Made by a program: the position numbers and the translations under genes. The notes below the pieces were generated by a model that had not been told where the DNA came from, did not search any database, and saw only the letters and a list, made by a program, of their open reading frames with translations. Positions 28,678-39,033 of a stretch of DNA of 64,000 nt are shown here, one piece after another; positions within the stretch are counted from its first letter, which is position 1, and the number at the start of each line of letters is the position of its first letter. The stretch is taken from assembly GCA_030849805.1 (NCBI GenBank), contig JASANZ010002264.1:1-64000 (forward strand), written 5' to 3'. The DNA is from Sergeia podlipaevii (Eukaryota > Euglenozoa > Kinetoplastea > Trypanosomatida > Trypanosomatidae).

Positions 28678-30873
28678 CTACAACGGCAAACCCTCAAGCG
28701 CATTTACAAGCGCGTATTCATCCAAAGGCGACAATGGTGCCGCGGCCACTACTGGTACCCGTACCTCACCATCCCGACTAGCAACTCCACCATGAAGCAG
28801 AGCTCGACAGTTGGGCAAATCGCGTATGTGCAGCTCGTTAAACGCTATGGCCCAGCCACTGCCTTTGGCAGACGCACTTGCTGACTGATCATCAAAGGCC
28901 CTCCATTGTACCTCTGCGTCATAGCATAAGCGGCGCCGACCTGGAGGCTTGCTTGAGTCCTTGGACAGAAACACTCTAAAGAAATTAAGCGTGACTATTA
29001 TTGGGTCCACAAAACCTGCTTCTCCCGCGCGCAGGTGCTGAATAAAAAAGCGCAGTGCCTGCACCAGGCCTTCTGGCATATCTCTCTCAAACACAGAAGA
29101 CGGAGACTCATCACGTTGACTGTACGCATCCCATAAGTTCTGGAGGCAGCCTACAAAGTACCGTGACACTGATGGGTACGGACATAAAGCAAGCAGCGAA
29201 CACAATATACGTGCCTGAGATGGTGCATCATAGCAATTGATGAACTCAGTAGTAAGGCCCTGCGCTAGAGAGCGAAGTGGTTCAGCAGGACACACGGCTG
29301 ATATGGATACAAGCTGCTTCACTACCTCGAACATAGTAGCGTATGCGTGAGTATGATAGCTTGTAGAATGTGAGGATAGAGGACTTGATACAGAGAAACT
29401 GCCCGAGTTGCTGTGGACTTTGACAGATTCCCCGTGAACCGCTAGACTAAGATGGGGTACTGCCGCGATGAGTGCATCTAGCAAAAGAAGAGTACAAAGA
29501 GTCACTGTCTGCGAAGAGCTCTGAAGGGCAGAACCAATACTATCTACCACGGCCACAAGAAGCGACGTGGGAGAGCCAGAAAACGCACCAGCAACGGAAA
29601 AAGGAACGCTTCCAGTAGGATGAAGGAAGTCTCCCGCAAAAAGGAGCAGCGCTCCGTGACGCTTAAATAGACTGCAGCTTGTGCGCTCTTCCTTGTGTTC
29701 ACTATGCTTCCCTCGCTGAGTTACCCATGGAAATACTGTCGCAGTAGACAGACTCTTCTCATGAGCCTGCCAAAGTACCATCATCTTCTCTGCAGAGGCA
29801 GTGGTGCCACCCTTCTCGAAGTCCTCAAACAAACAGGCACCAGATAGATCCTCCTTCAAGAGCTCGGGCCCAAGTAAGCGCAGCAAGTAGTCTGCGTAGC
29901 TATTCTCCCCGCACATACACTCTACGAGAACTCTGGTATAGCTGGACACCGCCTCTAAGATCCTTGCATCCACCGCAACACCACTTGGCTGCAGTGATGA
30001 GTAGTTTTGTCGTTCGCGTGCAGCATGATTGGTGTGCGTGATCAACCGTACGTGAGCATGCTCCAGACGCTCCCCACATGGAACTCCCCAAAGTAGCAGG
30101 GACGAATGGCATTTCTGTGCGCCAATAGCAGCACCGTAGAGAGCGATAGAGCAGGACACAACCTCTTCCACCAGCCCCGTCGTGCGATGAATATCAGACA
30201 ATAAATCTAGAGTTTCCTGCACTGTATCAGAAACTATTTCGCTTTCCCTGTCGTCCTCGCCCTCACCTACTGTTGGTGAAGCAGCAGAAGACAGATGGCG
30301 GTCACTAACGTCCCCTAAAAAGGATACATCCACCATCTGTGGCAAGGCATCTGAGCGGTACAGGGCAGGTAATACAACGCTCTGCACAAGATCAATGACG
30401 TCGCGTGCCCACACGTGCATGGAAGTGCGCACTCTCTCAAGCGTTTTTCCCCAAGATGTCTGCGGCTCACTGCGCAGCCTCCGCCGCAGTGTATCGACGA
30501 ACAGCTGGCGGTATGTACGCTTGAGAACAGATACCAGTACTCGACATCGCACCGAGTTCCATAAAGAAGAATGGGTGAGTTGTCCTGCACTCAAGCTGCT
30601 GATAAGGTGCGTGAGCACATCGCGCGAATCCACGTTACATGCATAAGAGGCAAGATCATCCAGAGAGCATGGTGTCAGCTGAGATGACACCCTATCCATA
30701 CCAAGTGACGAAAGGGAGGGGAACAGAAGACTAGAGTCAATGGAAGAGGCTGCATCGCATAACTTTTCTGCATGCTCGCTGTCAGTGTCAAACAAAGCGG
30801 TCAGTACAATTATTGTGGCTTCTGTGCTACCCGCCTCACCAACGGCAACTTCCCAGTCGCGGCTAAGATTCAT
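28678..30873 (-). CDS. Unknown helical protein, 731 aa
   Basis: Starts MNLSRDWEVAVGEAG. Long amphipathic helices throughout, with Leu-rich segments (CSLDDLASYACNV, LLSDIHRTTGLVEEVV, TLCTLLLLDALIAAVPHL, ARILCSLLALCPY, EGLVQALRFFIQHL) that suggest a HEAT/ARM-like solenoid. I do not recognise the family. Acidic loops interrupt it near 195-215. The start is well fixed: a pyrimidine tract and a TTTAG acceptor lie between the chosen ATG and an in-frame ATG ten codons upstream, so the longer form would not be on the mature mRNA. Confidence 0.7.
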   Translation of the reverse strand: MNLSRDWEVAVGEAGSTEATIIVLTALFDTDSEHAEKLCDAASSIDSSLLFPSLSSLGMDRVSSQLTPCSLDDLASYACNVDSRDVLTHLISSLSAGQLTHSSLWNSVRCRVLVSVLKRTYRQLFVDTLRRRLRSEPQTSWGKTLERVRTSMHVWARDVIDLVQSVVLPALYRSDALPQMVDVSFLGDVSDRHLSSAASPTVGEGEDDRESEIVSDTVQETLDLLSDIHRTTGLVEEVVSCSIALYGAAIGAQKCHSSLLLWGVPCGERLEHAHVRLITHTNHAARERQNYSSLQPSGVAVDARILEAVSSYTRVLVECMCGENSYADYLLRLLGPELLKEDLSGACLFEDFEKGGTTASAEKMMVLWQAHEKSLSTATVFPWVTQRGKHSEHKEERTSCSLFKRHGALLLFAGDFLHPTGSVPFSVAGAFSGSPTSLLVAVVDSIGSALQSSSQTVTLCTLLLLDALIAAVPHLSLAVHGESVKVHSNSGSFSVSSPLSSHSTSYHTHAYATMFEVVKQLVSISAVCPAEPLRSLAQGLTTEFINCYDAPSQARILCSLLALCPYPSVSRYFVGCLQNLWDAYSQRDESPSSVFERDMPEGLVQALRFFIQHLRAGEAGFVDPIIVTLNFFRVFLSKDSSKPPGRRRLCYDAEVQWRAFDDQSASASAKGSGWAIAFNELHIRDLPNCRALLHGGVASRDGEVRVPVVAAAPLSPLDEYALVNALEGLPL

Positions 30874-31302
30874 AAGACTGGCTAAACAAGAAAAAAAAAA
30901 CATTTACACGCAAAAAAAGAAAGAAAGAAAGAAAGAAAGGGGGGGATATATTGAAAACAAATCAAAGCAAAAGTACTTGTGATGGTTGTTGACCAAAGTC
31001 CCCTTAAGGGCAAAAGACATGAGGACTGAGATGAACAATCCCCAATTCCTCGACATACAGTATGAATCTGTACTGTTGAAAGCTGTGAATATCTTTGATG
31101 CTGGCTTATTTTATCAAATATGTGCGGTGTGAGCATATGTATGTATCTATGTAGATGAATGGATACTTTTAACTAAATATATATTACCCCAACGCGTTAA
31201 TCTCCTGCTGAGCGCCAGCGTCAATTAGCAGCAATTTAAAGTCAAGAAATATATGGTATCCAGGGAGAAAGTACTTCAGTATCGATCACGTGTCTTCACT
31301 TA
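30874..31302. other. Intergenic spacer
   Basis: Left end carries the acceptor of the 731-aa gene; the rest is A/T-rich without gene. Confidence 0.4.
30882..30946 (-). promoter_or_regulatory. Predicted trans-splice acceptor of the 731-aa gene
   Basis: The coding strand reads seven C, an (TTTC)n tract (plus 30916-30939), a second T run (30891-30900) and then GTTTAG with AG at 30882-30883. The ATG follows after eight bases. This is a near-ideal spliced-leader acceptor and it decides the start codon. Confidence 0.65.
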
Positions 31303-31743
31303 TCACTCTGGAGCAGAACCGCTGTCACTATTTAATTGCAAGCGTTCTGAAAGTGAGCGCTTAAGGCGTTGTACCTGTACTAAGCACTCGGTGGCGAGTT
31401 CGCTGACAGTTCGATTGTCGTGAAGATCGGGCTCTAGCGAACTGTTCATGGCTTCCGCCGAGCATTGAAGCATCGCTGTCAGTTGATGCATCTCAGTAAG
31501 AGTCTTCCGCAGACACACACCAGCAACTAGATCGTCCTCATCAGAGTGCGACAGCCGCTTTGTTGACAGGCAATCATTCACTGGAAAACTCAACGCTCCG
31601 CCGTATGACCGAGCACCTCCTGTTGGCTTGAGTTGTGCCTGCAGCAAGTCTACTATGCGAGAGAGATCCGCGTTGCGTGCTGCCGCTGCTTCTACCTCGA
31701 GGGTGAGCAGCAGCGTGTCAGCCTCTGAATTTACGGGTTGCAT
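31303..31743 (-). CDS. Small helical protein of unknown function, 146 aa
   Basis: Starts MQPVNSEADTLLLTLEVEAA. Two helical, heptad-like regions (about 8-38, and about 70-140 with LRKTLTEMHQLTAML and CLVQVQRLKRSLSERL) flank a Gly/Ser loop. It resembles a small coiled-coil adaptor subunit; no family can be named. The ATG at 31743 is preferred to one ten codons upstream, which adds a hydrophobic piece without support. Confidence 0.6.
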   Translation of the reverse strand: MQPVNSEADTLLLTLEVEAAAARNADLSRIVDLLQAQLKPTGGARSYGGALSFPVNDCLSTKRLSHSDEDDLVAGVCLRKTLTEMHQLTAMLQCSAEAMNSSLEPDLHDNRTVSELATECLVQVQRLKRSLSERLQLNSDSGSAPE

Positions 31744-32176
31744 GAGCAGAGGGAAACTAGATTCAGTAAACAAAGAGAAAAAAGACGACTAGGCCGCTAA
31801 GTTGTAATCTACGTGTCCTGTTGTGGTGCGGATAAAAAAAAACGATGAAATGCGTTTGATTATCACTAGATATGTTGATTACGCAAAAGTAAAGATGAAA
31901 GAAAAAAAAATAAAACAAAGGAAAGAAGTGAAGACTTTACCAAAAAAAAAAAAAAAACTTCTTATTTTTTGAATATTCATCAAGGAAAAGGAGCGCACTA
32001 GACTACTGGAACACATTCTTTTTGTAAAAATGATTCCACACTTCTGTGAACCGTCGCAATAGAAAATCACTCGTCATTGACTGTTGACACACACACATAT
32101 ATATAAATATATATATATATATATTAGGTTACCATTTCTTCTTTTAATGAGAGGAGGGAAATCATGCGAGCTAACG
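31744..32176. repeat. Intergenic spacer with CA/TA microsatellite
   Basis: Contains a mixed CA/TA microsatellite at about 32088-32124 and A runs at 31901-31911 and 31942-31956. No gene seen. Confidence 0.45.
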
Positions 32177-34669
32177 CTATAGTGTCTGCGCAAATTGTTT
32201 GTAGACCCCTCTTCGCACATCAAACATAGCGGGAGTCGCAATAGACGCCACAGTGACAGTGCCGTCCTCCCCCTTCCTCACGCACACGCCCTCGTCAAAC
32301 ACCAGCATTGGCGCCTTGCGATGGAACTCGCTGGTCAAGCCAACTTCACGATTCGTGCCGTCCTTGAGGCGAACCAGATCAATTTCACCGACAAAAAAAG
32401 AGCCGCGCTGCAGCCCGCGCCGCGCACGTTCCTCTGCGCTCGCTTGCAGCAAGTCAGGAGTAAGAGGCGCCAGCGTCAATAACACGTCTCCGCCACCTTC
32501 GACACGCTGACGTTGCAGCTCAGATTCTGCATCAGCCCGACGCTCTGATCCTGCCACGGTAAAGGTACGGCGGAGTCCGCCATTCACCCACCCAACTTCC
32601 CAGAACCCTTTGGAACTCGGTTCACGAACGCGGCGAAGCGCCTTTGGATTCGCCCGCTCCAGCTCTGGGTCAAGGCGCACTACGTACGAGAGCACAGGCG
32701 TGGCTAACTCAAGTGAGACACAGCTGGCAGGGGGGATTAGCACGTTATCCCCACAGCGCATCTTTTTCTCTATTCTTGTGAAGGAAGACATAGCACGCCA
32801 GTCGTCCACCGTACCACGAATGCACACAATCTTCTTTGCCAGTTCGAAACGCAAGCGGAGGACGTGCTTCAGCGTGCTGGCGTCCGGATGCCCCGAGAAG
32901 TCTGTGTGAAAGGCCCTGCAGCAGCGTTTGAGGTCGTGCGTGATGGTCAATATTTTAGATGGGACGTTGGCCTCGTGCTGCGCGTCGTTACGAATCTGGA
33001 GCGCTTCAGGGCCCTCATCACTGTGATTGCGCGCCGGTGCCCTTTGTTGAATGACAAGCTGCTCGCTATCACTAACTGGCAGGCCATACGCCACATCAAT
33101 GTTTTTCATCAGTGCTGAGTTGAGTGTGTTGCTCGTCTCTAGCGTCGGAAACTGCAGGAACGTGGACGTGTACTGAAGGTACGGCGGCAGCACGAGACCT
33201 GGGGTGGTCTGCGGCACACGTGCAGCAGTGGTCTGCTGTTCAGTGTCACCTGCAGCGCGGCCAGCAGCACCGGCATTCTTCTTGGTGCCACCACTAGCAC
33301 TTGCCTTTTCATCGTCATCCTCATCGTCGTCCTCGCCGGCGTTCAAGTCCCCCCCTTCACCCTCGGCGTCTACTCTAAAGGCACCTTCCTCATGCATGGC
33401 ACGGCGCCGCTCCTCCAGCTCCCTATCAAGCTCCATGTAGTATTCAGCCAGCTCTTCTCTGCTGAGGCGTGTTCGTCGCACGGTGGACAGCTGCAACCTC
33501 TCCATCTGCTGAGTCTCAGCAATTGTATAGGCGTTCGTGCCATGGTAAGGAGGCTGCGGAAACACAATAAGATGTTCACCACCTGCATTAACGTTGCTGG
33601 GCAAAATGTGCTGGAGAAGATCGGCCGCAATGCCAAAATCGAGTGTCTCACCATCCGCAACAATGACCTTTGAGCCACCAATTGCCAGCACATCCTCTGC
33701 GGTACGGCACGCGATTACATTAGCAAACAAGTTGTCTTCACTAGCAACAATGTCATCGCGTAGCAGCTCGGTGATGGTTGCCGCTTTGTCAATCAACTCC
33801 TGCGCTTGTACAGAGGCAAATACCACCTTGTACAGATCCCCCCCTTTATCACGCAAAATGCGTGCCACCACGCCCAGCACCTCCAGACCCCGGCCAGCAA
33901 CGTTAACTGGAATAAGTACATCACTACCGCTACGCAGCGTGTGCTGCATCTCCTTGAAGAGTTGCTCAAATTGCTCATCCTCCCTGCGCGACGCAGAAGA
34001 CGGCGCGGAGCTAAGTGGAAAGCCCTCGACAAGCACAATATTGGCGCCACGCGGAACGGTAAACCTCTTCAGCGCGTACGATGGCTTGACAGAGAAGTCC
34101 GGACAGTAAAAGATCTCGTCAATTTGATGTTTGATGATCCATCCGTGTCCACCGAGCAGACGTCCGGTAAACACCGTGCTGCACTCCACCTCCACTCGGC
34201 CATTCTTCACCATTACTTTACGTCCAAAAGGTTCACGCGTGTTGCGGAACGCGCTATAAATCTTATCCACTGTAAGCGTAAATACATTCTTCAGAGCACC
34301 TAGCGTGAAGGTCTTGGTGTTTGGAAACTGATATAAAAAGGGATGCAGAACACCGTGAATGCCCATCTTCGCCGTGGATGGAGCTGCAAATACGTGTGTG
34401 CTAGGCTTCATGTGCTCCATGACAAACGGTAGGGCACCGCAGGACTTGAGCTCAGGAGTAGACAAGAGCACTACATCGGCGATCTTTGCATAAGGGAGCA
34501 ACTGTTCAAGGTACCAAACATCAAAGCGGTCGTTCCATCCACAGTCTAGAAGAATACGAACGCCGTCAATCTCCAAAAAGAAGGCAAACGCCGCGTCCGA
34601 CTGCGGAATATCACCTGTTGCTCCATAAATGGACACAAAAGAAATACTGCCCGCTGACGCACGAAGCAT
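32177..34669 (-). CDS. CPSF2: CPSF100 (CPSF2), cleavage and polyadenylation factor
   Basis: An 830-aa protein with the CPSF2 plan. It has a metallo-beta-lactamase half (GVRILLDCGWNDRFD; LLSTPELKSCGALPFV; KMGIHGVLHPFLYQF; GGHGWIIKHQIDEIFYCPDF) and a beta-CASP insert (DVLIPVNVAGRGLEVLGVVA). An acidic linker follows, then a C-terminal domain. As in other CPSF100 proteins the metal motif HxHxDH is gone, reading STPELKSCG here, so it is a non-catalytic partner of CPSF73. In trypanosomatids this complex does the polyadenylation coupled to trans-splicing of polycistronic RNA. An acidic Gly/Asp tract (about 425-460) marks the linker. The ATG at 34669 gives MLRASAGSISFVSIYG, matching the usual N-terminus; the extra 24 codons upstream do not. 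Confidence 0.9.
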   Translation of the reverse strand: MLRASAGSISFVSIYGATGDIPQSDAAFAFFLEIDGVRILLDCGWNDRFDVWYLEQLLPYAKIADVVLLSTPELKSCGALPFVMEHMKPSTHVFAAPSTAKMGIHGVLHPFLYQFPNTKTFTLGALKNVFTLTVDKIYSAFRNTREPFGRKVMVKNGRVEVECSTVFTGRLLGGHGWIIKHQIDEIFYCPDFSVKPSYALKRFTVPRGANIVLVEGFPLSSAPSSASRREDEQFEQLFKEMQHTLRSGSDVLIPVNVAGRGLEVLGVVARILRDKGGDLYKVVFASVQAQELIDKAATITELLRDDIVASEDNLFANVIACRTAEDVLAIGGSKVIVADGETLDFGIAADLLQHILPSNVNAGGEHLIVFPQPPYHGTNAYTIAETQQMERLQLSTVRRTRLSREELAEYYMELDRELEERRRAMHEEGAFRVDAEGEGGDLNAGEDDDEDDDEKASASGGTKKNAGAAGRAAGDTEQQTTAARVPQTTPGLVLPPYLQYTSTFLQFPTLETSNTLNSALMKNIDVAYGLPVSDSEQLVIQQRAPARNHSDEGPEALQIRNDAQHEANVPSKILTITHDLKRCCRAFHTDFSGHPDASTLKHVLRLRFELAKKIVCIRGTVDDWRAMSSFTRIEKKMRCGDNVLIPPASCVSLELATPVLSYVVRLDPELERANPKALRRVREPSSKGFWEVGWVNGGLRRTFTVAGSERRADAESELQRQRVEGGGDVLLTLAPLTPDLLQASAEERARRGLQRGSFFVGEIDLVRLKDGTNREVGLTSEFHRKAPMLVFDEGVCVRKGEDGTVTVASIATPAMFDVRRGVYKQFAQTL

Positions 34670-35324
34670 GATGTGACAGCAAAGCAATATAGTTGCGGTA
34701 GTTATGCACTCAAATGGAAATTTGTAGGGAATGCTACTCACCCTGCAGAGCGGAAATTATATATTGTCTTGAACAGAAAATGATACTAATAAAGACTGGT
34801 TCACCGCAGACAACCGTTGTTCTCTCCTTTGCTCAAATACAGCTGGATAGTGAATTATCAGAAATTCTAAATAATTGTCCGCTACCAAATCGTAAGCGAC
34901 AAATGATTAAAAGTGCGTTACTATTAAATGGATGCAGAAGGGTAAAAGGAAATTTAAAAAAAAAACGGCATATATCATTGCAAAAGAGAAAAAAAAACAC
35001 ATATAAAGTGGAAAGAAAAGAAAAATGGTTGTTCTGAGTATCAGTAAGAGGGAAAAATACTGTTGTTGATAGAAGACGTTGATCATTTCACGTGATTAAA
35101 GTAAATAAATGTCAGTGTATATATATATGAACCTTCTGTGTATATGTGAAGTAATACCAAAACGTAGGAGTGAAAGCACAATTTGTGTGAACAAGTAACC
35201 TTATAGCGTTACAAAGGAAAAAAAAGAGCTCCGAAAAGCACGCTGCTGTCTTCCACTATCAATATTCACCGCACCTGCAAAGGTGTCCGAGTTACCACAG
35301 CTTTTCTCTCGTCAAGTGGCTTTA
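34670..35324. other. Intergenic spacer
   Basis: A/T-rich, with A runs at 34956-34965 and 34991-34998 and a short TA stretch at about 35117-35128. The plus frame at 34714-35037 has A-rich low complexity and is not credited. Confidence 0.4.
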
Positions 35325-38300
35325 CTAATCTGTGAATGTGAAAACGTAGTTGCCCGCCGACACACGTGCACTTTTGCTGAGAGAAGAATAGGCATCTACC
35401 TTTTGAAAGAAGCGCTGCAACGTCCAAGACGCCCCGTCGCTCAATGCCTCCTTTTTCTTTGATGACTTCGCCAAGCACACACAGTACCTCGCAGCAGCCC
35501 TTCCACCATCAGTGGACAGCGGCAACAAAAGCCGACAGTGCCAATCCTTGTCAAGTAATACCTCCTCGTGACGCAGCGACAGTCCATACATGTTTTTGCA
35601 CGTCTTCTGAAGTAATTGTAGAGCTGTATGCGATGGAGTGGTATCAATGACTGGCGCAGTGGTCAGTGTGCGAATCTCCGTCTCCAATGCCGCACACAAA
35701 GATGCTAAACTCCGGAAAGCATCGGGGCCGCCGGCCTCTTCCAGAGTAACACTGTTTCCCTCCATAAGCGCTACCAAACGAGATGAATACGGAAACGGTG
35801 ATAGCACACCAGAGTGCAGCACTAGTTGGATCTCTCCTCGGCACTTCGCCTTCCCAGTGGCGTTTATTTCTCCAATAATCGTTTGCACCAGTGACCCCAG
35901 ACGCGACTGCTCATGAACGTGCACGGTGAACACTCCCTCAGTCACAATGTTGACGGCGGAATAAGAGTGCAGCACTGGGAGAACGTGTGTCTCGAACGCC
36001 TGGCGACAGCACTGCATTGCGGCAGCCACTGCAGTAAAACCTCGGCCCTTTGAAAATACAAATGCGTCCCCAGAAATCGCCGGAGGCGCACCTGGCGCTG
36101 CTCGTAGTTCAACCAAAAAATTGCGCTTATCTTTGGTTATCTGCATCTCGACACCCATACCATAGATAGAAGATAGCGCTCGTACAGCGGTATTCAAGGG
36201 GTTGTCAGTGCGCCACGATATCGGCAGCTGCTCAATGAGAGTATGGGCCTCATTGCCAACAAGCGACGCAGCAGTGCCAAGATGAACACAGAACTCTTCG
36301 AGAGCCTCCATCACAGCCCGCGCCTCTACAGGGCTCACTCCATTGCCTACTGAACTTGTAGCATCATCGTCATTGACAGCAGATCGTATCTCTGCGTAGT
36401 ATAGCCCATCCATCGTGTTGAGGGAGCATCGCTCCTTCACGCATGACGGCAAGTCCGCGGTACCAGCTGCGACTCGTCTGTAGATACGCATGAGTGACTG
36501 CTCAGCGGTCTCAGAACAGAAAGGCGCCAATTCGCGCACCGGCACAGCTGGGTCCAGATTCTCAGCAAAGACATCACACGCAGCCGCAGTAGCTTCATCC
36601 TCCTCCTCACTTTTCTCCTGACCAGAATCGGACGCCCGCGCCGTGCTACTCACAGGCTCGCAAAACTTCACTGTTTCACATATCAATGGGCAGCCTTCCT
36701 CGTTGATGAGCTTTTGGTCAACCGCCATCGCGACGCCAGCGGGGCATATATCGCGGCAGAATTGAAAAAGACCGAATGCCAGCGCCGTCATCTCCGAGCG
36801 TGACTTCTTCACGTGAAACCCAACGCCTACTTGTCCTTCAGTAGGTGAGTGCGTGCCCGCGCCGCTGCTCGTATCAGGTACAGAATATATGAACAGCTGT
36901 GTGGCCCATGTTGGTGCAGTCACCACCACGCCAAACTCTTCATAGGATATATGAGGCTGCAGTTGAACACTCTGCAAGCGATACCGTCGATGTGACTGCC
37001 GCAGGCCCCAATCAAGCAGGCGAGCAAAACCAACGCAAGTCGGAGGGCACGCCACCTGTCCTGAATTGGCTCCGTCGCACGATGCCAGAGCCTGCACCTC
37101 TGGGTGGTGTTTCAGTTGCTTCTCGTAGATGCTGGGGAAGAGAAGCTGCAATGCGCGCACGCACGCCTGCCTTGACGCCACTTTTTTGGACGCACCAATT
37201 GCCTCCACCACCTTGTCGCAAACCACCTCCTTCTCTGCAACACCAGCTGCCACCACCCAACGCGCTGTTATCTTCAGCACGCATCGAACTCCTGTATCAC
37301 ACGGTTCACATAAGTACTCCACGTCATCCTCAACTACGCCGTAGTAGTGCGCGAGGAGATGAAAAAAAGTGCGTTTAATGCGCACATGGCTATCGGGTAA
37401 AACGAGCACAATGGGGTGATCTTCAACGTAAAGAGCGGTGCGCTCCGCAAGATCCCTGTTTATGCGCGTACAGGCCGACTCACACGCAGATAAAAGCAGA
37501 CTAAAGGTGTGACAATGGTTCCCAGTAATAGAGTAGATAACTCCCCTGTCAGGGGAAGTGACCTGTATGCCCACTTCATTCTGGTCTACTTGCTGCACCA
37601 ACACAGAAAGGCCAGGGCAACACGACTGAAGGGCTTTAATGTACTGCATAAGAACAGAGTTGCCCATGGAGTTCCGTGTCTGGCCAGAAAGAGCCTCAGC
37701 AAAGTCAAGCCCAATGCAGTCGAACGCCTGCTTGAGTGCCCGCTTGAACGTGTTGTGGTACCCAAAACCAATGGATTCACCATGAAACCTCCCCAGCACC
37801 TCCACCTCAGAGCTGTATAGGTGCTCAGATGCATATTCGCTTCGCTTCTGCATATTTACCTCCGCCGTGTGCGTCCTGCGTCCACAGAGGTCTGTTCCGG
37901 TCGTGTGCTCAATGTGCAGCTTGAGATGGGGATAGTGGCGCTTCAAGATCGCACGTGCTCTATTCATGTAGTCACTGTCTTCAACGCTAAGGTCCACGAG
38001 CATAGGCAAGGACGATGCTGGGGGCACATAAGATCGCTGCACTGAAGACGGGAGGGATGCCGTCGTGCTGGAGTGCCGCATCTGATCTAGTAAGTCTGTC
38101 AAAGAGGCGGCACTCTTCATATCCGCCTTTGCAAGTGTTCCCGCATCCGCACCGCTACGTGAGGCCAACTTAAGCGCCACTTCGCCATTACTACAAAAAC
38201 ACAGACATACCTCGCCTGCAGTTGCTTCCGCGGAGGTGAGAAAACTCCTCAGTGCATGCATATCTCCTGCAACTGTGGCTGATGTGCACCACCGCCGCTG

Positions 38301-38471
38301 TGCCATCAGCGTAGACGACGCTAAGAAGGTATTCATTCTGTTCGAACGGCTGGTTTTAGCCATGAGGCGATCGCTACCTCCAGCGGAGTAGAGATGCTTC
38401 TGCAGCGCTGCAGCTCGGCAACTTCCTCTATGCCAGCGCTGAAGCCCAAGCACACGTCTTGTAAGATTCAT
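35325..38471 (-). CDS. Mitochondrial protein with about seven tandem dsRBD-like modules
   Basis: A 1048-aa protein with an N-terminal mitochondrial presequence (MNLTRRVLGLQRWHRGSCRA). From about residue 165 it shows repeated units of a leading helix, three strands and a closing Ala-rich helix, the double-stranded RNA-binding fold. Approximate limits are 167-255, 273-340, 366-446, 482-572, 657-730, 756-827 and 948-1025. Module 1 ends GFGYHNTFKRALKQAF and module 3 ends GASKKVASRQACVRALQLLF; these closing helices carry the lysine pattern typical of dsRBDs. Other modules have lost most of it and may bind protein. An acidic linker lies near 615-650. Kinetoplastid mitochondria edit RNA with large complexes that use dsRBD proteins, so an RNA editing or processing role is inferred. 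A named editing factor cannot be assigned. An ideal acceptor just upstream fixes the start. Confidence 0.7.
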   Translation of the reverse strand: MNLTRRVLGLQRWHRGSCRAAALQKHLYSAGGSDRLMAKTSRSNRMNTFLASSTLMAQRRWCTSATVAGDMHALRSFLTSAEATAGEVCLCFCSNGEVALKLASRSGADAGTLAKADMKSAASLTDLLDQMRHSSTTASLPSSVQRSYVPPASSLPMLVDLSVEDSDYMNRARAILKRHYPHLKLHIEHTTGTDLCGRRTHTAEVNMQKRSEYASEHLYSSEVEVLGRFHGESIGFGYHNTFKRALKQAFDCIGLDFAEALSGQTRNSMGNSVLMQYIKALQSCCPGLSVLVQQVDQNEVGIQVTSPDRGVIYSITGNHCHTFSLLLSACESACTRINRDLAERTALYVEDHPIVLVLPDSHVRIKRTFFHLLAHYYGVVEDDVEYLCEPCDTGVRCVLKITARWVVAAGVAEKEVVCDKVVEAIGASKKVASRQACVRALQLLFPSIYEKQLKHHPEVQALASCDGANSGQVACPPTCVGFARLLDWGLRQSHRRYRLQSVQLQPHISYEEFGVVVTAPTWATQLFIYSVPDTSSGAGTHSPTEGQVGVGFHVKKSRSEMTALAFGLFQFCRDICPAGVAMAVDQKLINEEGCPLICETVKFCEPVSSTARASDSGQEKSEEEDEATAAACDVFAENLDPAVPVRELAPFCSETAEQSLMRIYRRVAAGTADLPSCVKERCSLNTMDGLYYAEIRSAVNDDDATSSVGNGVSPVEARAVMEALEEFCVHLGTAASLVGNEAHTLIEQLPISWRTDNPLNTAVRALSSIYGMGVEMQITKDKRNFLVELRAAPGAPPAISGDAFVFSKGRGFTAVAAAMQCCRQAFETHVLPVLHSYSAVNIVTEGVFTVHVHEQSRLGSLVQTIIGEINATGKAKCRGEIQLVLHSGVLSPFPYSSRLVALMEGNSVTLEEAGGPDAFRSLASLCAALETEIRTLTTAPVIDTTPSHTALQLLQKTCKNMYGLSLRHEEVLLDKDWHCRLLLPLSTDGGRAAARYCVCLAKSSKKKEALSDGASWTLQRFFQKVDAYSSLSKSARVSAGNYVFTFTD

Positions 38472-39033
38472 CTCCGGGCTACTGTAAGAAAAAGAAAAAG
38501 GTGAGGGGAGGGGGGGGGGGTAAAGGATTATTGTGCTTTGTGTCTAAACAAAAACCTGGAATAAAGTTGTCTCTTTGCTTAGGTATATGTTGTGAGCACT
38601 TTAATTTGCTTTTTTTCGTGTACAAATCTATTGCGAGTGAAGTGTCGTCAGACCCCCTTTCAGTGAATAAGCAATTTGACTTTCTTTACCAATACAGGAG
38701 AAAGAAGATCAAATTACGAAATAAAGTAGAAGAAGAAGGCAAAAAAAAGGCCAAATATTTAGTATAATTGCGTTTAGCTCCTCCAAATCATAGCCATTGC
38801 GTGCTAAGAGCATCAATACAAAGCATGATTCAGTACACCTTGTTTTTTTTTTTTTTTTTGGCGCCACAACACGCGCATTATACAATAAAAATATATATAT
38901 AATGAAATGCGAACACAGCAATGCAAAAGTAAACACATTTTAAAAATGCAGTGGTTTTAATTGGGTTGAAATACGCTTCTCTTCTGGTTCTTCATTGCAA
39001 AAAAAAAAAAAAATGGCGCTACTAGACAATGTG
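38472..39033. other. Intergenic spacer
   Basis: Carries the acceptor of the dsRBD-like gene at its left end, T run 38842-38859 and A run 38999-39013. No gene seen. Confidence 0.4.
38482..38520 (-). promoter_or_regulatory. Predicted trans-splice acceptor of the dsRBD-array gene
   Basis: On the coding strand a C-rich then T-rich pyrimidine tract (plus 38486-38520) ends in CTTACAG, AG at 38482-38483. The ATG follows after ten bases. Confidence 0.6.
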
